Below are positions 50,058 to 61,187 of a stretch of DNA of 64,000 nt, piece by piece. Position 1 is the first letter of the stretch. Each line of letters starts with the position of its first letter. This DNA is from Mucidula mucida (taxonomy: Eukaryota > Basidiomycota > Agaricomycetes > Agaricales > Physalacriaceae). The notes under the pieces are model-generated. The model had not been told where the DNA came from and did not search any database. It saw only the letters and a list, made by a program, of their open reading frames with translations. Position numbers and translations under genes: made by a program. The DNA lies in the NCBI GenBank assembly GCA_015501055.1, contig JADNYV010000063.1, positions 1-64,000 on the forward strand, in the 5' to 3' direction.

Positions 50058-51576
50058 CTATGATATGAAAAATGAATGAATTCTAAACACGACAGCAAGT
50101 ATGCTCCCCAGAAGCATACATCTCTCTAAAACACGCCTTCGAGCAAACAATGAAAACCAAGCACGTATGGCATCGTTTCCTGCCTCTTCCGTTGCACTAA
50201 ATAACTTCGTCACCAAAGCCCAAAGCTGTTTGCGCAGAAAAGGACTCACCGAAGACTTCATACACATAGTGTCTAACCTCCCCGTCTCAGCCGAAGTCTG
50301 GACATTGAGCTCAAAGTTCTCAACAAACTTACACCACCCCTTGACTAGAGCATTGTTAGAAGGCAGCCGAGACAACGCATCCCAGCTCTCCCTGGAGCTC
50401 CTAAAGCCATTTAATTGCACAAGCACCTTGTGTGCGACACGCTGACTCTTCATCGTCCATTCCCCGATATAATTAAGCAACAGCGACATCGGAGTGCACG
50501 GAAGGGTGCGCGCGCGACCGAAATGATGTAGAGCAGCGTAAATGCTCTCGAGTAGACGCGCATTAAGCGCCGCCATAATTGGACCGCCGCTTGTAGTCGT
50601 GTCTTTGAAAAAGACACGGAGCTCTCCGCAGATGGCGATGAGGAACGAGTACGCGCTGAATTTCTCGGTTGCCCATTCCTCTGGGGACACCCTTCGCGGT
50701 CGATCGACGACCGCGTAGGCCAGGAGAGAACAGAGGGCGTGGATGAGCCCATGCCCGAAGAGATAGGCGCGTAGCTTGGGGCGGATCGTGGTCATCAACG
50801 AGAGCCCGCGCATGTTCGTGAGCAAGCTCTTGGGAAGGGAGGAGAAGCTGGGGTTGTCCAGCTCGGCGACAACGGAGTTGAGGCGCGTCAAACCTCTACG
50901 GAATAGGGAACGCGGTACACCTTCAAGAACCTGCGTCAACGGGCCACGGGTGAGCCTGTGTGCGCTTAGAGCACGGATGATCTTCAACATGTTGACATCG
51001 ATGGTGGTAATGGACGTGGTCCCGGAGACGTGAATCCACATGTTAATAATGCTCCTAATCTCCACCGCGAGTCTAGAGGACTCGGTCTGCGCGAACTGGA
51101 CAATCCCTTGCTCGTGTTCAAGCAGAACCGCCAAAGTAGAGACTACGACAGCATCTTCCGGACGGTAGCTCTCCATTTCTGGTTCGGTGGAAAACTCAAG
51201 CGCATGAAGCATCACGGGGACAACGACGGGTATGACTAGTTCCAAATACTCGACGAGGATGGGATCGAGGGTTGGGCGATCCAACGCGGGGTTATAGAAT
51301 TGGCGGAGGACTGCAGTTGCCAGAAAGACTACTCGTGGGTCTGAGCCATCGGTCTCCTGCAACGAGCCTACAAGCTCGGGGGAGAAGCAGAAGAAGGTTG
51401 ACATCAAGTTGTCAAGTGAGTGATTTGGGCTTTCCAGCGCTGTAACCAGACAGCGTGCCAAATAGCTGGGGTCGTGCAAATCCACTGAAATCGAAGGGGC
51501 AAGCTGAGTTGTAAAGGATTAGCTTGACTCAACGACCAAATCCCAGACGTATACATACCTGGAACGTGATGGACAT
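50058..51576 (-). CDS. Paralogue family A, copy 2
   Basis: Exon 1 is 51559-51576 (MSITFQ) and exon 2 is 50058-51503, giving about 487 residues. It is nearly identical to copies 1 and 3 through AHKVLVQLNGFRSSRESWDA. The C-terminal region, FLRKQLWALVTKLFSATEEA then a hydrophobic segment RCMLLGSILAVVFRIHSFFI, is in frame and ends earlier than copy 3. The hydrophobic end could anchor the protein in a membrane. Function unknown. Confidence 0.7.
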
Positions 51577-52016
51577 TATTGAGAATGAGGAAGTCGGACA
51601 AGTGGCAAATGATAGTGTTATTTAATACGCACCTCGAATAACGTGACTTTTATGACGAACAATGGTGGACTGGTGGCCAGTCGTCCATATTAGGCAAAGA
51701 GCACGTAGGGACGCTGGCTGGCATTGTTCAACCAATTTGTGCAAGCAATTTGTCGCGGTCCACAGAATACGGTATTGAATGTAGAAACTCTAGAGGAGCG
51801 TCTGACGTTTTCCACATCGCCAGTGTGAGATGTGGAGAGTCGGAGAAGAATATCAACAGTCATCCATAAGAGATCCTCCTAGCCACGTCGTTGGACGTTT
51901 AATGTCAGCCTAGGAGAAGTCGAGACTCAATGACACTCCAGGAAAGGTGGCGTCCTTCCGACATACCTTTGTGATTATCATTCCGCTAACTCGAGGACTG
52001 CTCAAGCAGCAGTATC

Positions 52017-52842
52017 TCACAACACAGTGGAAAATTGCTGTCTCAGCTGACTGGATGTATGAATTCGAGCGTTCCGCCGATCGTACAATTGCTGGGTTAA
52101 CAATCTTCGAGTGTGGCGCATATTCCGACCTCGACCGATCGCAGGGGTCGTAAGAAGGGCAGTATCTCTAGGGAGAGTCGAGGGTCGGCCATTGTCGTTC
52201 CCAAAATGCTGCAGAAAGGCACTAACGGCTTTCCGTATGCTATTCTTAATGGTCGAGGACTGACTGCGCGGGTAGTTCAGCATTCCCCTAGCTGCTAGCA
52301 GTAATGGATGCCTACAAATCAGTTTTCCGCGTGGTATGCAGCCATACCGAAGCACGTAGCGCCAACTTTCGCCTTGGGAAAATCCCGGCCCTGCAGCAGA
52401 GCTATGGCTTGACGAAGCACGTAAACCTATAAGACATATGTAGATATGCGATTTCAGACATGAGAAAACTTACGTGACTGTGGACTGAAGAGATTCCCGC
52501 ATTGAGCCTTCGAGCGCGGCCTGCTGTGTTTTTCATTTCTTCAAATTAGCGCATGAGGAAAATGGCGCGTGTCAAGGTGTTCCACTTCATTGGTCGCAAA
52601 TGTTAGAGACGATTAGGATACAAGTCCTAGTATTAGCGCCCGTATCCTGAGTGTACCCAGTCGCTACGAGAGGGAAGTCCGAAGGAGAAGGCAAAGTCGT
52701 GTTCGGATGATCGGCAATTCGGAGTCGTGGGAATTACACGCCTAGCGATTTGAGCATGGAACTGGTTTGAAGCCGTAGACGCGCCACGATCATGGTAAAA
52801 TGTGTTTCGTGAAGCCGAGGCGACGAGGTTCGTTCCCTGCAC
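52017..52842 (-). pseudogene. Upstream partner of duplicated unit, copy 2
   Basis: Homologous to 55248-56201 (copy 3) but more broken. Pieces NCRSSEHDFAFSFGLPSRSD near 52700 and NYPRSQSSTIKNSIRKAVSA near 52250 lie in different frames with stops between. Confidence 0.45.
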
Positions 52843-52949
52843 TAATCAATTTGTTCAGGCCCTCGTCCCACCGGTTCAACGGCGACTTCAGAGAATTACT
52901 AGTAACTACTAACGTGGAGTATACACCGACGTTAGTAGTATACACCAAC

Positions 52950-53232
52950 CTCACATCTGCTTCTGAAATGATGCTGGTCGACTACCAGGCTCGTACCGGA
53001 GAGTAAGAGACGCACAGACTTTGCCCCATACTGCGGGGGACACAGTATATAGTATACTAGAACACAAAATAACATAAACACGCACTGAGGGTATCATTCT
53101 CCGTAATTTGGGTATTAAGATAGTCACCCAGCCGTCTCGCCGAGCACTCTCTGCTACGACCATTCTCATCGTTGGTTTCGTCAAGAGGGAGCTTCAACCG
53201 CCTTCGGTTGGAGTCGTGGCAACCCTCCATCG
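52950..53232 (-). pseudogene. Third fragment of family B
   Basis: Shares the 3' tail (GAGACGCACAGACTTTGCCC, then GAACACAAAA) with 62180-62230 and 48328-48400, plus a following stretch resembling the C-terminal coding part of the 62-kb gene (around 53120-53190). Only the 3' end of the family B gene is represented. It sits between duplicated units 2 and 3. Confidence 0.45.
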
Positions 53233-53237
53233 GGCGT

Positions 53238-54900
53238 CTACAATGCTGACTTGAGTCGAGCGATGTCGGTTTTGGCGATGAACATGGCTTCAAAAAGCGC
53301 ATTGGGACGGTGGCATAGAAACGAGCATAAATTTCTGTAAATAACAAACAGGAAACATAGACGAGCTGCATATATAAATACTATGATATAAAAAAATGAA
53401 TGAAATCTAAACACGCCGGCAAGTATGCTCCCCAGAAGCATGCATCTCCCTGAAGCACGCCTCCGAGCAAACAATGAGGACCAAGCACGTCTGGCATCGT
53501 TTTTTTCCTCTTCCGTTGCACTAAAGATCTTCGTCACCAAAGCCCAAAACTGCTTGTGTAGGAAAAGACTCACCGAAGACTTCATACACACAGTGTCCAG
53601 CCTCCCCGTCTCAGGCGAAGTCTGGACATTCCGCACAAAGTTCTCAACAAACTTGAGCCACCCCTTGACTAGAGCATTGTTAGAAGGCAGCCGAGACATC
53701 GCATCCCAGCTCTCCCTGGAGCTCCTAAAGCCATTCAATTGCACAAGCACCTTGTGTGCGACACGCTGACTCTTCATCGTCCATTCCCCGATATAATTAA
53801 GCAACAGCGACATCGGAGTGCACGGAAGGGTGCGCGCGCGACCGAAATGATGTAGAGCAGCGTAAATGCTCTCGAGTAGACGCGCATTAAGCGCCGCCAT
53901 AATTGGACCGCCGCTTGTAGTCGTGTCTTTGAAAAAGACACGGAGCTCTCCGCAGATGGCGATGAGGAACGAATACGCGCTGAATTTCTCGGTTGCCCAT
54001 TCCTCTGGGGATACCCTTCGCGGCCGGTCGACGACCGCATAGGCGAGGAGAGAACAGAGGGCGTGGATGAGCTCATGCCCGAAAAGATAGGCGCGCAGCT
54101 TAGGGCGGATCGTGGTCATCAACGAGAGCCCGCGCATGTTTGTGAGCAAGCGTTTGGGAAGGGAGGAGAAGCTTGGGTTGTCCAACTCGCCGACAACGGA
54201 ATTCAGGCGGGTCAAACCTCTGCGGAAGAGGGAACGCGGTACGCCTTCAAGAACCTCCGTCAACGGGCCACGGGTGAGCCTGTGTGCGCTTAGAGAGCGG
54301 ATGATTTTCAATATGGTGCCATCGATGGTGGTAATGGACGTGGTCCCGGAGACGTGAATCCACATGTTAATAATGCTCCTGATCTCCACCGCGAGTCTAG
54401 AGGACTCGGTCTGCGCAAACTGGACAATCCCTTGCTCGTGTTCAAGCAGAACCGCCAAAGTGGAGAGTACGACAGCATCTTCCGGACGGTAGCTCTCCAT
54501 TTCTGGTTCGGTGGAAAAATCAAGCGCGTGAAGCATTACGGGGACAACGACGGGTATGACTAGATGCAGATATTCGACGAGGATGGGATCGAGGGTTGGG
54601 CGATCCAACGCGGGGTTATAGAATTGGCGGAGGACTGCAGTTGCCAGAAAGACTACTCGTGGGTCTGAGCCATCGGTCTCCTGCAACGTGCCTACAAGCT
54701 CGGGGGAGAAGCAGAAGAAGGTTGACATCAAGTCGTCAAGTGAGTGATTTGGGCTTTCCAGCGCTGTAACCAGACAGCGTGCCAAATAGCTGGGGTCGTG
54801 CAATTCCACTGAAATCGAAGGGGCAAGCTGAGTTGTAAAGGATTAGCACGACTCAACGACCAAATGCCAAACGTATACATACCTGGAACGTGATGGACAT
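53238..54900 (-). CDS. Paralogue family A, copy 3 (extended C-terminus)
   Basis: Exon 1 is 54883-54900 (MSITFQ) and exon 2 is 53238-54827, giving about 535 residues. The body matches copies 1 and 2. The C-terminus reads through the position where copy 2 stops, adding a second hydrophobic stretch (FFYIIVFIYAARLCFLFVIY) and a short tail. As the extra part corresponds to 3' flank in copy 2, the extension may be a stop-loss rather than ancestral. Function unknown. Confidence 0.7.
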
Positions 54901-56200
54901 TATTGAGAATGAGGAAGTCGGACAAGTGGCAAATGATAGTGGTGGAATGAGCAAGGGCGCTGGACAATGCGGATTATTTAATACGCGCCTCGAATAACGT
55001 GACTTTTATAACGAACCAATGGTGGACTGGTGGTCAGTCGTCCAAATTAGGCAAAGAGCACGTAGGGACGATGGCATTGTTCAACCAATTTGTCGGATGT
55101 GGACGGTCCACAGAATACGATGTTGGATGTAGAAACTCTAGAGGAGCGTCTGAGGCTTTCGACATCGCCAGTGGGAGTCGGAGAAAAATATCTACAGCCG
55201 TTCACAAGAGATTCTCCTAGCCACGTCACTGGACGTTTAATGATAATCTAAGAGAAGCCAAGCCTCAATGACAATCCAGGAAGGGCGGCGCCATTCCGAC
55301 ATACCTTTGTGACTGCGATTCTGCTACTTGAAAAACGCTCAAGAAGCAGTATCTTACGACACAGTGGATATCGGTTGTCAGCGCCGACTGGATCTATACA
55401 TGCGAGCGTTGCGCCGATAGCCCGCAAGTGGGAGTAATAAAATTTTGAGTGTGGCGCAAATTCCGAAATCGAATGATGAGAAAAAATGGCAGTATCGCCA
55501 CGGACAGTCGAGATCCAGTCATTGTTATTCCTGAGGTGCTCCAGAAAGGCACGAACGATACTCCGTATGCTGTGCTTTATGGTAAAGGACTGACTCCATG
55601 GGTAGTTTCTCATTTCCATGAAGCTGTTAGCGGTGGGGGATACATACAGCTCATTTTCCGTGTGTTGTACAGCCATACGGCAGCAGGAACGGTCAATCCC
55701 TCGTCTTTTGAAGATCCCGCAGCAGAGCATTACTTCATCAAGCACGTAAACCTGTAAGAGAGATATGGCTATGCGATTTCAGATATAAAAACACGTACAG
55801 TTTTTTCACTTAACAGATTGCCGCACCGAGCCTTGGAGCGCGACCTGCGGTGTTTTTCGTTTCTTCAATCTTCCAGCGCAATGGAAGGAACACGGCGCGT
55901 GGCAAGTTGTTCGTAACTTCGATTTCCATTGGACGCAGGTTGCGTGTTTTGGAAACAAGTGGGATATGAGCCCCAATATTGGTGCCTGAATGCAGAGTGT
56001 CGTAACGTGTACCCAGTCGCTGCAAAATGGAAGTCTGAAGGAGAAGGTAAAGTCGTGTTCGGATAATGTTCGGCAGTCGTGGGAATTACATGCCATCTTT
56101 GCCTTGAGAGACACGGGATCGTGCCGCGTCGACGGCTTCAAACCAGTTCCCGCTTTTATATGGTCATTCCCTTCCGATGCGACGAGGTTCATTCCCTGCA
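53240..56200 (-). repeat. Duplicated 3-kb unit, copy 3 (minus orientation)
   Basis: Same unit as copies 1 and 2. The upstream half is the least broken of the three. It carries a 34-bp segment (56117-56150) that is inverted relative to the other two copies. Confidence 0.75.
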
Positions 56201-56201
56201 C
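55248..56201 (-). CDS. Upstream partner of duplicated unit, copy 3 (best preserved)
   Basis: Two large open parts: 55806-56201 (MACNSHDCRTLSEHDFTFSF, then LCIQAPILG) and 55248-55745 (VYVLDEVMLCCGIFKRRGID, SQSFTIKHSIRSIVRAFLEH). They are separated by an AT-rich stretch ending in AG that looks like an intron, though the donor is unclear. No family recognised. The other two copies are frame-broken, so even this one may be decaying. Confidence 0.35.
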
Positions 56202-56645
56202 TAAGACATTTCAGCTTCGATGACCAACATCGTTATTTGTAAACCACCCTCTTTGTCTTTTCTTTCTTCTTATCCTCTCCTCTTGTAGCGAGCGCGACCG
56301 GCTGTAGGTCGGTATTCGAAAAGTATGTTCTCTGAACTGGTGACGAAGGGTCCGTTCAAGTTGGGACCTTTTTCAATGCGTCGATACTCAGTCACTAGGT
56401 GGCAATCGGGTCTTGCCCCCATCATAACATTTCCTTACACGGCCGTTCCTCAGTGGGACCTAGTGCCGGTTCTACCTACCTATCTCCCTGGGGCCTGTAA
56501 ATCAGTGTTTTGTTGCTCATCGACTATGAAGCAATTGTATCACATACTATCCTAGACGTGATACTAGCGACGACGAAGGATACAAGTATTCAATGAAGTC
56601 TGCATAAAAAGGATGGAGAGCAAAAGAAGTAAGTATTCAGCAAAG
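56202..56645. other. Intergenic, flank of duplicated unit 3
   Basis: No gene recognised in about 440 bp. Confidence 0.4.
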
Positions 56646-58239
56646 CTATGTGTATTTAGGAGGGTCCTTGGGCTTGGGACGAGAAGATCTGCGTAGTGGA
56701 GGCGTCGGCAGATATGAAGGACTCGCGGACCTTGAAGTTGACCGCTTTTTCCCTTCTGCCTTCCCAACAACCTTTGCCGTCTTCGCTCTACCGCGCTTCG
56801 AGCGCGGTTTCGCTTCAGAGGTTGACGACTGTGATTTCGCCCGCGTCACCTTTACTGCATCCCCCGCCGCCGGAGCCTTGGCAGCCGGAGCAGGCCGTTC
56901 ATTATGCTCTGCCATATACTTCAAGACCTTGTTTTGTCGTGCCACAACACGCGGGTCGTTTGGACTGAAATCGCGCTCCTCAGGCGTCTCGTAGCCATCG
57001 TCATCCGAAGGGGTTGTCTCCCGGCTGCCCGGACTCTTTGGGAATTCACGCACGACGATAAGACCTCGCTCCGGATAACCAGACCAAGCGCCATGCAGCC
57101 AAGTAATTGGGAGGGGACGGTCAATTTCGTTCGTGATGTTCGAAACCAGACTTTCAATGGTTTCGTCGTCGACGAGTGGGTTTGGACTAATGTCCGCGGC
57201 GCTGGAGAGTCTGTAGTCATCCAGAGAGGGAAGAACAAAGGCCGGGTGGATGAGAGTCTTTACAAGGGGAAGATTGAGGTATGGGTAGTCGTATCGTTTA
57301 TCGCCGATGTATAGTGGTCTCCGATCCTCCGTGACCAGAGGCATGAGCTGGTACACATATTCGACAGCAGGTAGCCGCTAATGCGAAGCTGTGAGAAACT
57401 TTGCCGAAGAATGCACATTTAGTAGGACTTACTTCGGTAAAGAGAGTGCGATTCTCAGGGAGGGTGGACGAGAGGCAGTTCTTTTCAACAAGCGAAAGAA
57501 GCACCTCGAGCACGTCCACGTGTGGAAGGAGAGCCCAAGAATCAGATTCGAATAGCTCCGCCATGTCGCCATGCACTGGATGTTTTCTTCAGGCCAAGTT
57601 CACAGGAATGCGCAGTAACCACTTACGTTTCGTGCACATCAGACGCTGAAAACGATGCTTGACATCCCCCCTCGCCATGCCTAGCGAGTATTCTAGTCCG
57701 TCGAGTTCCTAATAAGGTATGATTAGGTTTCACGTCGCAATGTATGGTGGCAGGACGACGAACTGAAGTGGGGGATTCAGGCTGTATAAAGTTGAAGTCC
57801 ACTAGATGAGAAGAGCCATAGTTCGTTGTGATCTCTTGCAGACGCACGAAACCGGCCATAATGTTGTAAAATTGGAGGGCGTTTAAATGCAGTGATGATG
57901 GTTGAATGAGAAACCCAACGATCGCTCATGCCCTCCAAAGACTCCGGTCCACGTGATCTCAAGAGTTGACCATTGAGGTTTTCTCGTCATGCTTGTTCTT
58001 TCTTGTTCTAATTTCTTCTTTCCCTGAGCGGCATTGTTCTGGATTTGGGCGCCGGAATCATACTTGCAAACGTCTGGGACCTCAAATGCTTCTTGGAAAT
58101 TTCGGTTTCTACATGGCGTGTCATTTCTCAACTTGAAGCAGGGTACGATATGTGCCACGTAGGTTTGACGTAGGTTCTCAAAAACAGTGCGCGTACCATG
58201 GAGTTCTCGTGAGTCCCCGAAGTCAGCTCCGTTTTCCAT
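56646..58239 (-). CDS. HNH-related hypothetical protein, diverged paralogue
   Basis: The C-terminal exon (56646 to about 57355) encodes VYQLMPLVTEDRRPLYIGDK, a helical middle and a Lys/Arg/Ser/Pro-rich tail. Preceding exons give NVQCMHGDMAELFESDSWAL (near 57560) and ELDGLEYSLGMARGDVKHRF (near 57690). This order (LEY-x-x-G, an Asn/His/Asp-type block, then a basic tail) parallels the HNH protein on the opposite strand, but the metal-binding residues are not convincingly preserved. The 5' end, about 57883-58239 (MENGADFGDSRELHG), is tentative and exon joins there are not proven. Confidence 0.45.
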
Positions 58240-58311
58240 CAGCTAGGCTCGCTTAACTAGTGGGTTCCTTTTTGTCCTTGAGTCAAAAACGGAAGAAGGC
58301 CACAGAAAGGC

Positions 58312-58318
58312 TATATAA
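58312..58318 (+). promoter_or_regulatory. TATA box of the HNH gene
   Basis: TATATAA lies about 80 bp before ATG 58393, in the roughly 150-bp gap shared with the divergent minus-strand gene. Confidence 0.45.
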
Positions 58319-58392
58319 GCCCCCCAAAACGAGCTCCTCGATATACTCACATCATCCCACTCTTCTCTAATATTCCTCCCAATTCCGAAAAT

Positions 58393-59962
58393 ATGGCACT
58401 CGATGCAGATGATCCCTTTTCTGAAGACCATCCGCGCGTCATTTCCGCGACCGACGACCCGGGGCCTGAGGACGACCACACCGACATCACCTACCACCCT
58501 TACAATGAAACGCCATCTCGAAGGGTCTACAGAGGCGAAAGGCGCCTTCCCACTGCCGTCATGCGAAAGAAAGTTAATGCTGAAGCGAAGATTCCGGATA
58601 CCTGCTGTATCACTGGGGAGAAGAACATCTGTGGCACGGTCCAATATGCCCATGGTTTAGATCGCAACCTTAACTATAATCGCCCACATCTGGTACGCTA
58701 ATGTCTCTCTACCTCGTTCCGATCTCGCATTAACTGACAACTGGCATGTTAGATGACCAGCTTAGAGTACCACTGGGGATACCCGAGGCCTGACTCGCTG
58801 TCACTCGATACTCGAAGAAACATTCGACCTGGTTTGTTACTCGCTAATCAACTCGTAACCGCACTCAGCTATGCTGACCCCATCATAGTGAACCCAACTT
58901 TACACATCACTGGCGATCAGGGCGCCTATGGTAGTTTGCCAAGATTGAATGCCCTCAAGACTATCTATGTTGGGGCCAAGAAACAGAGAAATCTACCGCT
59001 CAATCAACGGGAGAAATATTTCAAGGTATTTCGGTATCAGTCCCGCGTGTACCATACTCACTACCCGTCAGCTTTGGACACCTCCAAACGGTGAAAAACG
59101 GTGGCTCTACGATTTGTTAATGTTCCGCTTCCGGCCTGATGCCGCTCCCACCATTGTCAACAAGTCGTACTCCAACGGCCAGTCGACCACCACGTATCAT
59201 GAATTCTCGTACCAAAAGATCTGTTGCGAACTGTATATGCACCCCGTCTTTGCCATTGTCGACCTTTGGCTTAAGTTAGGCAAGTACAAACCACAGCCCT
59301 TTTGGACGCGGAGCGAAAAACTGCGCATGGATTATGTCAGGAAAATCATGCGGGTCTGGAGGAAGGCGCCTCGAGAGGAGTGGTTGAAACTCAACCCCAG
59401 CATCCACAAATTATTTGTTCCCGCGTCTCTTTCGCCCAGCGAAGCCGGGGATTTGGACGGAGATCGTGACAATGATGCACCCGCCTCTACTCCTACAAAA
59501 AAGCCTAAGCAGAGGTCGTCGAAGGCTGCCAAGGGCAAAGCAAAGCTCACCGTGAAGGAATTGTCGCGCGAAAACCCCTCTTCATTCGCCGCTCAGGGGA
59601 AAAGCGCACCTGAGCGCGGGGCGGCGATGGAGGCAGGCCCATCCAACAATCATCACGCCCTCACTTTGGACGTTCTTCCCGAAGAGGACGACGTTGACCC
59701 GCGGCCAGCCAAACGTCGTAGGAAGGATGCTCATCTAGCGCTCGGCGCAGGACCATCACACACGAGAAAGCTAAACGTGTTACCAGATAGGACCGATGCT
59801 GATCGTCCGCGTATTAAGGATAAGATGAAGGGGAAGCAAAAATCTGCACATCCCGCGCAGAAAAATGAACCGGAAAGGCCGTCGGGGTCTGAGGCTGGGC
59901 CATCAAACTTGGCAAGGCGGTCGAAGAGAAAGAACACATACTCCCTTGATGTATGCTCTTGA
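58393..59962 (+). CDS. HNH-endonuclease-like protein with long basic tail
   Basis: Exons: 58393-58692, 58753-59025 and 59072-59962. The core reads CCITGEKNICGTVQYAHGLD, then TSLEYHWGYPRPDSLSLDTR with RNI, the pattern of the Agaricomycete HNH (HNH_2-like) family: a Cys-x-x-Thr-Gly turn, a His before the loop, and an Asp-x-Arg-x-Asn block. The middle is KLWTPPNGEKRWLYDLLMFR and HPVFAIVDLWLKLGKYKPQP. The last ~170 residues are Lys/Arg/Ser/Pro-rich with several nuclear-localisation-like clusters (PAKRRRKD, RRSKRKN). Nuclease activity is inferred from family; the third catalytic residue is uncertain. Confidence 0.6.
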
Positions 59963-60311
59963 TTAGATACGAAACCTTTATATTACCATATTTCGAAGTA
60001 TTCAGAGTGCTAGCATGTTATCATATCCAAGAATCTCATCATGTCTAGATGATGGCTATATAAATATCGCGTTAGAGCAGACCGAAGAGAACACCACAAA
60101 CCGAGATATGGGGACGCGTTCGTACGAAGAATGATGATATGCGCCTGTCAACGTGAGTCTCTGACCGATGCGGCGTTGGTATTCTTATATGTTCGCGCGG
60201 TAGAAACTCGAACATGTCACCGCCAGACCGCCGGCAAATTCTGGAATACAGATTGTACTTAGTCACTTCGAGTCTTCCATTCTGTGTCTGTTAAACAAGA
60301 AACAAAACAGT
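59963..60311. other. Intergenic, convergent 3' ends
   Basis: About 350 bp between the stops of the HNH and PUB genes. Nothing recognised. Confidence 0.4.
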
Positions 60312-61187
60312 TTACGACCGTACAGACGAAGCCGAAACTTGTGATGTACGTGTGCTAGTGGGAACGTAAATGCTGCGCTGCCTACTACCGAATCTCGCCT
60401 GCACCGATTTTCTGTCATCCATCACCCGTTGCATCGTCTATAGTCACGTCTCAGTCTATGAATGGCAATGTGGGAAAGCAAACTAACCTGACGTCTAATA
60501 TCTTGTTGTTCTTCCAGTTTTCCCTTTAGTACGAGGTGCTCATCTGGCCGAAGCTGTTCGCGAATAATGGCCTCGTTTATGAGATGAGCGCATGTCTCCA
60601 GGTGGGCGAGATTGCTGGCCTCGAAGACTCGGATGGCCTGCATTTCTTCGACCGTCTAGTACAGGTCTGATTCAGAGAATATTCCGCAAAGTGCGAAGGT
60701 AATGTACCTCCCTGCAAAAACCCATCTGCTCAAACTCACGTTTGCGAACGCACAAGTACACTTGACGGATGAAATACGAACCTCTATGGCGAGCTGTAAC
60801 ACGCCCTTTGGTTGTAAGATTCTCTTCTTGACCGCGTTGTTATTCAACCTGATACGCCTCTTCGTCGCATCATGGGGGTTATCAAGAATGCCTCTGGCTA
60901 GAGCGAGTAATGTCTGTACAGGTCTGTTAGCAAACGCTGACTGCGCAGGTAACAGTTGGTGCACATACCTTCAGGCTCTCCACACCGTCTTTGCTGGCCG
61001 GGTGCGACCCGACCATCCCAAGGACATCGATATCAATCATCTTCCGAATCCTCTGCCGACACCCGTGTCCCCGGTCGTGGTCCTGGAACGAGGCCGTGGG
61101 TACTGTGGTAGATGAACGTCGAGTTGGGTCCGCGAGACGCGTAGCGACGGCTGCGGCGATTTGGCGGCGTCTTGATTGCACCGACAT
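60312..61187 (-). CDS. PUB-domain protein
   Basis: PUB domains bind the C-terminus of the AAA ATPase p97/Cdc48. Five exons joined in phase by introns of about 47-56 bp run from ATG 61187 (MSVQSRRRQIAAAVATRLAD) to the stop at 60312. The PUB motif is clear: TLLALARGILDNPHDATKRR, then IRLNNNAVKKRILQPKGVLQ and LAIEFEQMGF. After it come a helical stretch (EASNLAHLETCAHLINEAII), a KGKLEEQQDIRRQ helix and a Ser/Thr-rich end. The product is about 220 residues, with no UBX, UBA or transglutaminase domain, so it is a stand-alone PUB adaptor. Intact. Confidence 0.8.

Larger units (their letters stand above)
49900..52860 (-). repeat. Duplicated 3-kb unit, copy 2 (minus orientation)
   Basis: Same unit as 41240-44270, inverted. 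The downstream gene is conserved (50058-51576) and the upstream partner is degenerate. It is in tandem, same direction, with copy 3, about 3.35 kb apart start to start. Confidence 0.75.

Noticed and set aside
41240..56200. Interpreting the 3-kb unit as a DNA transposon
   Set aside because: No transposase, reverse transcriptase, terminal inverted repeats or target-site duplications could be seen. Segmental duplication explains the data.
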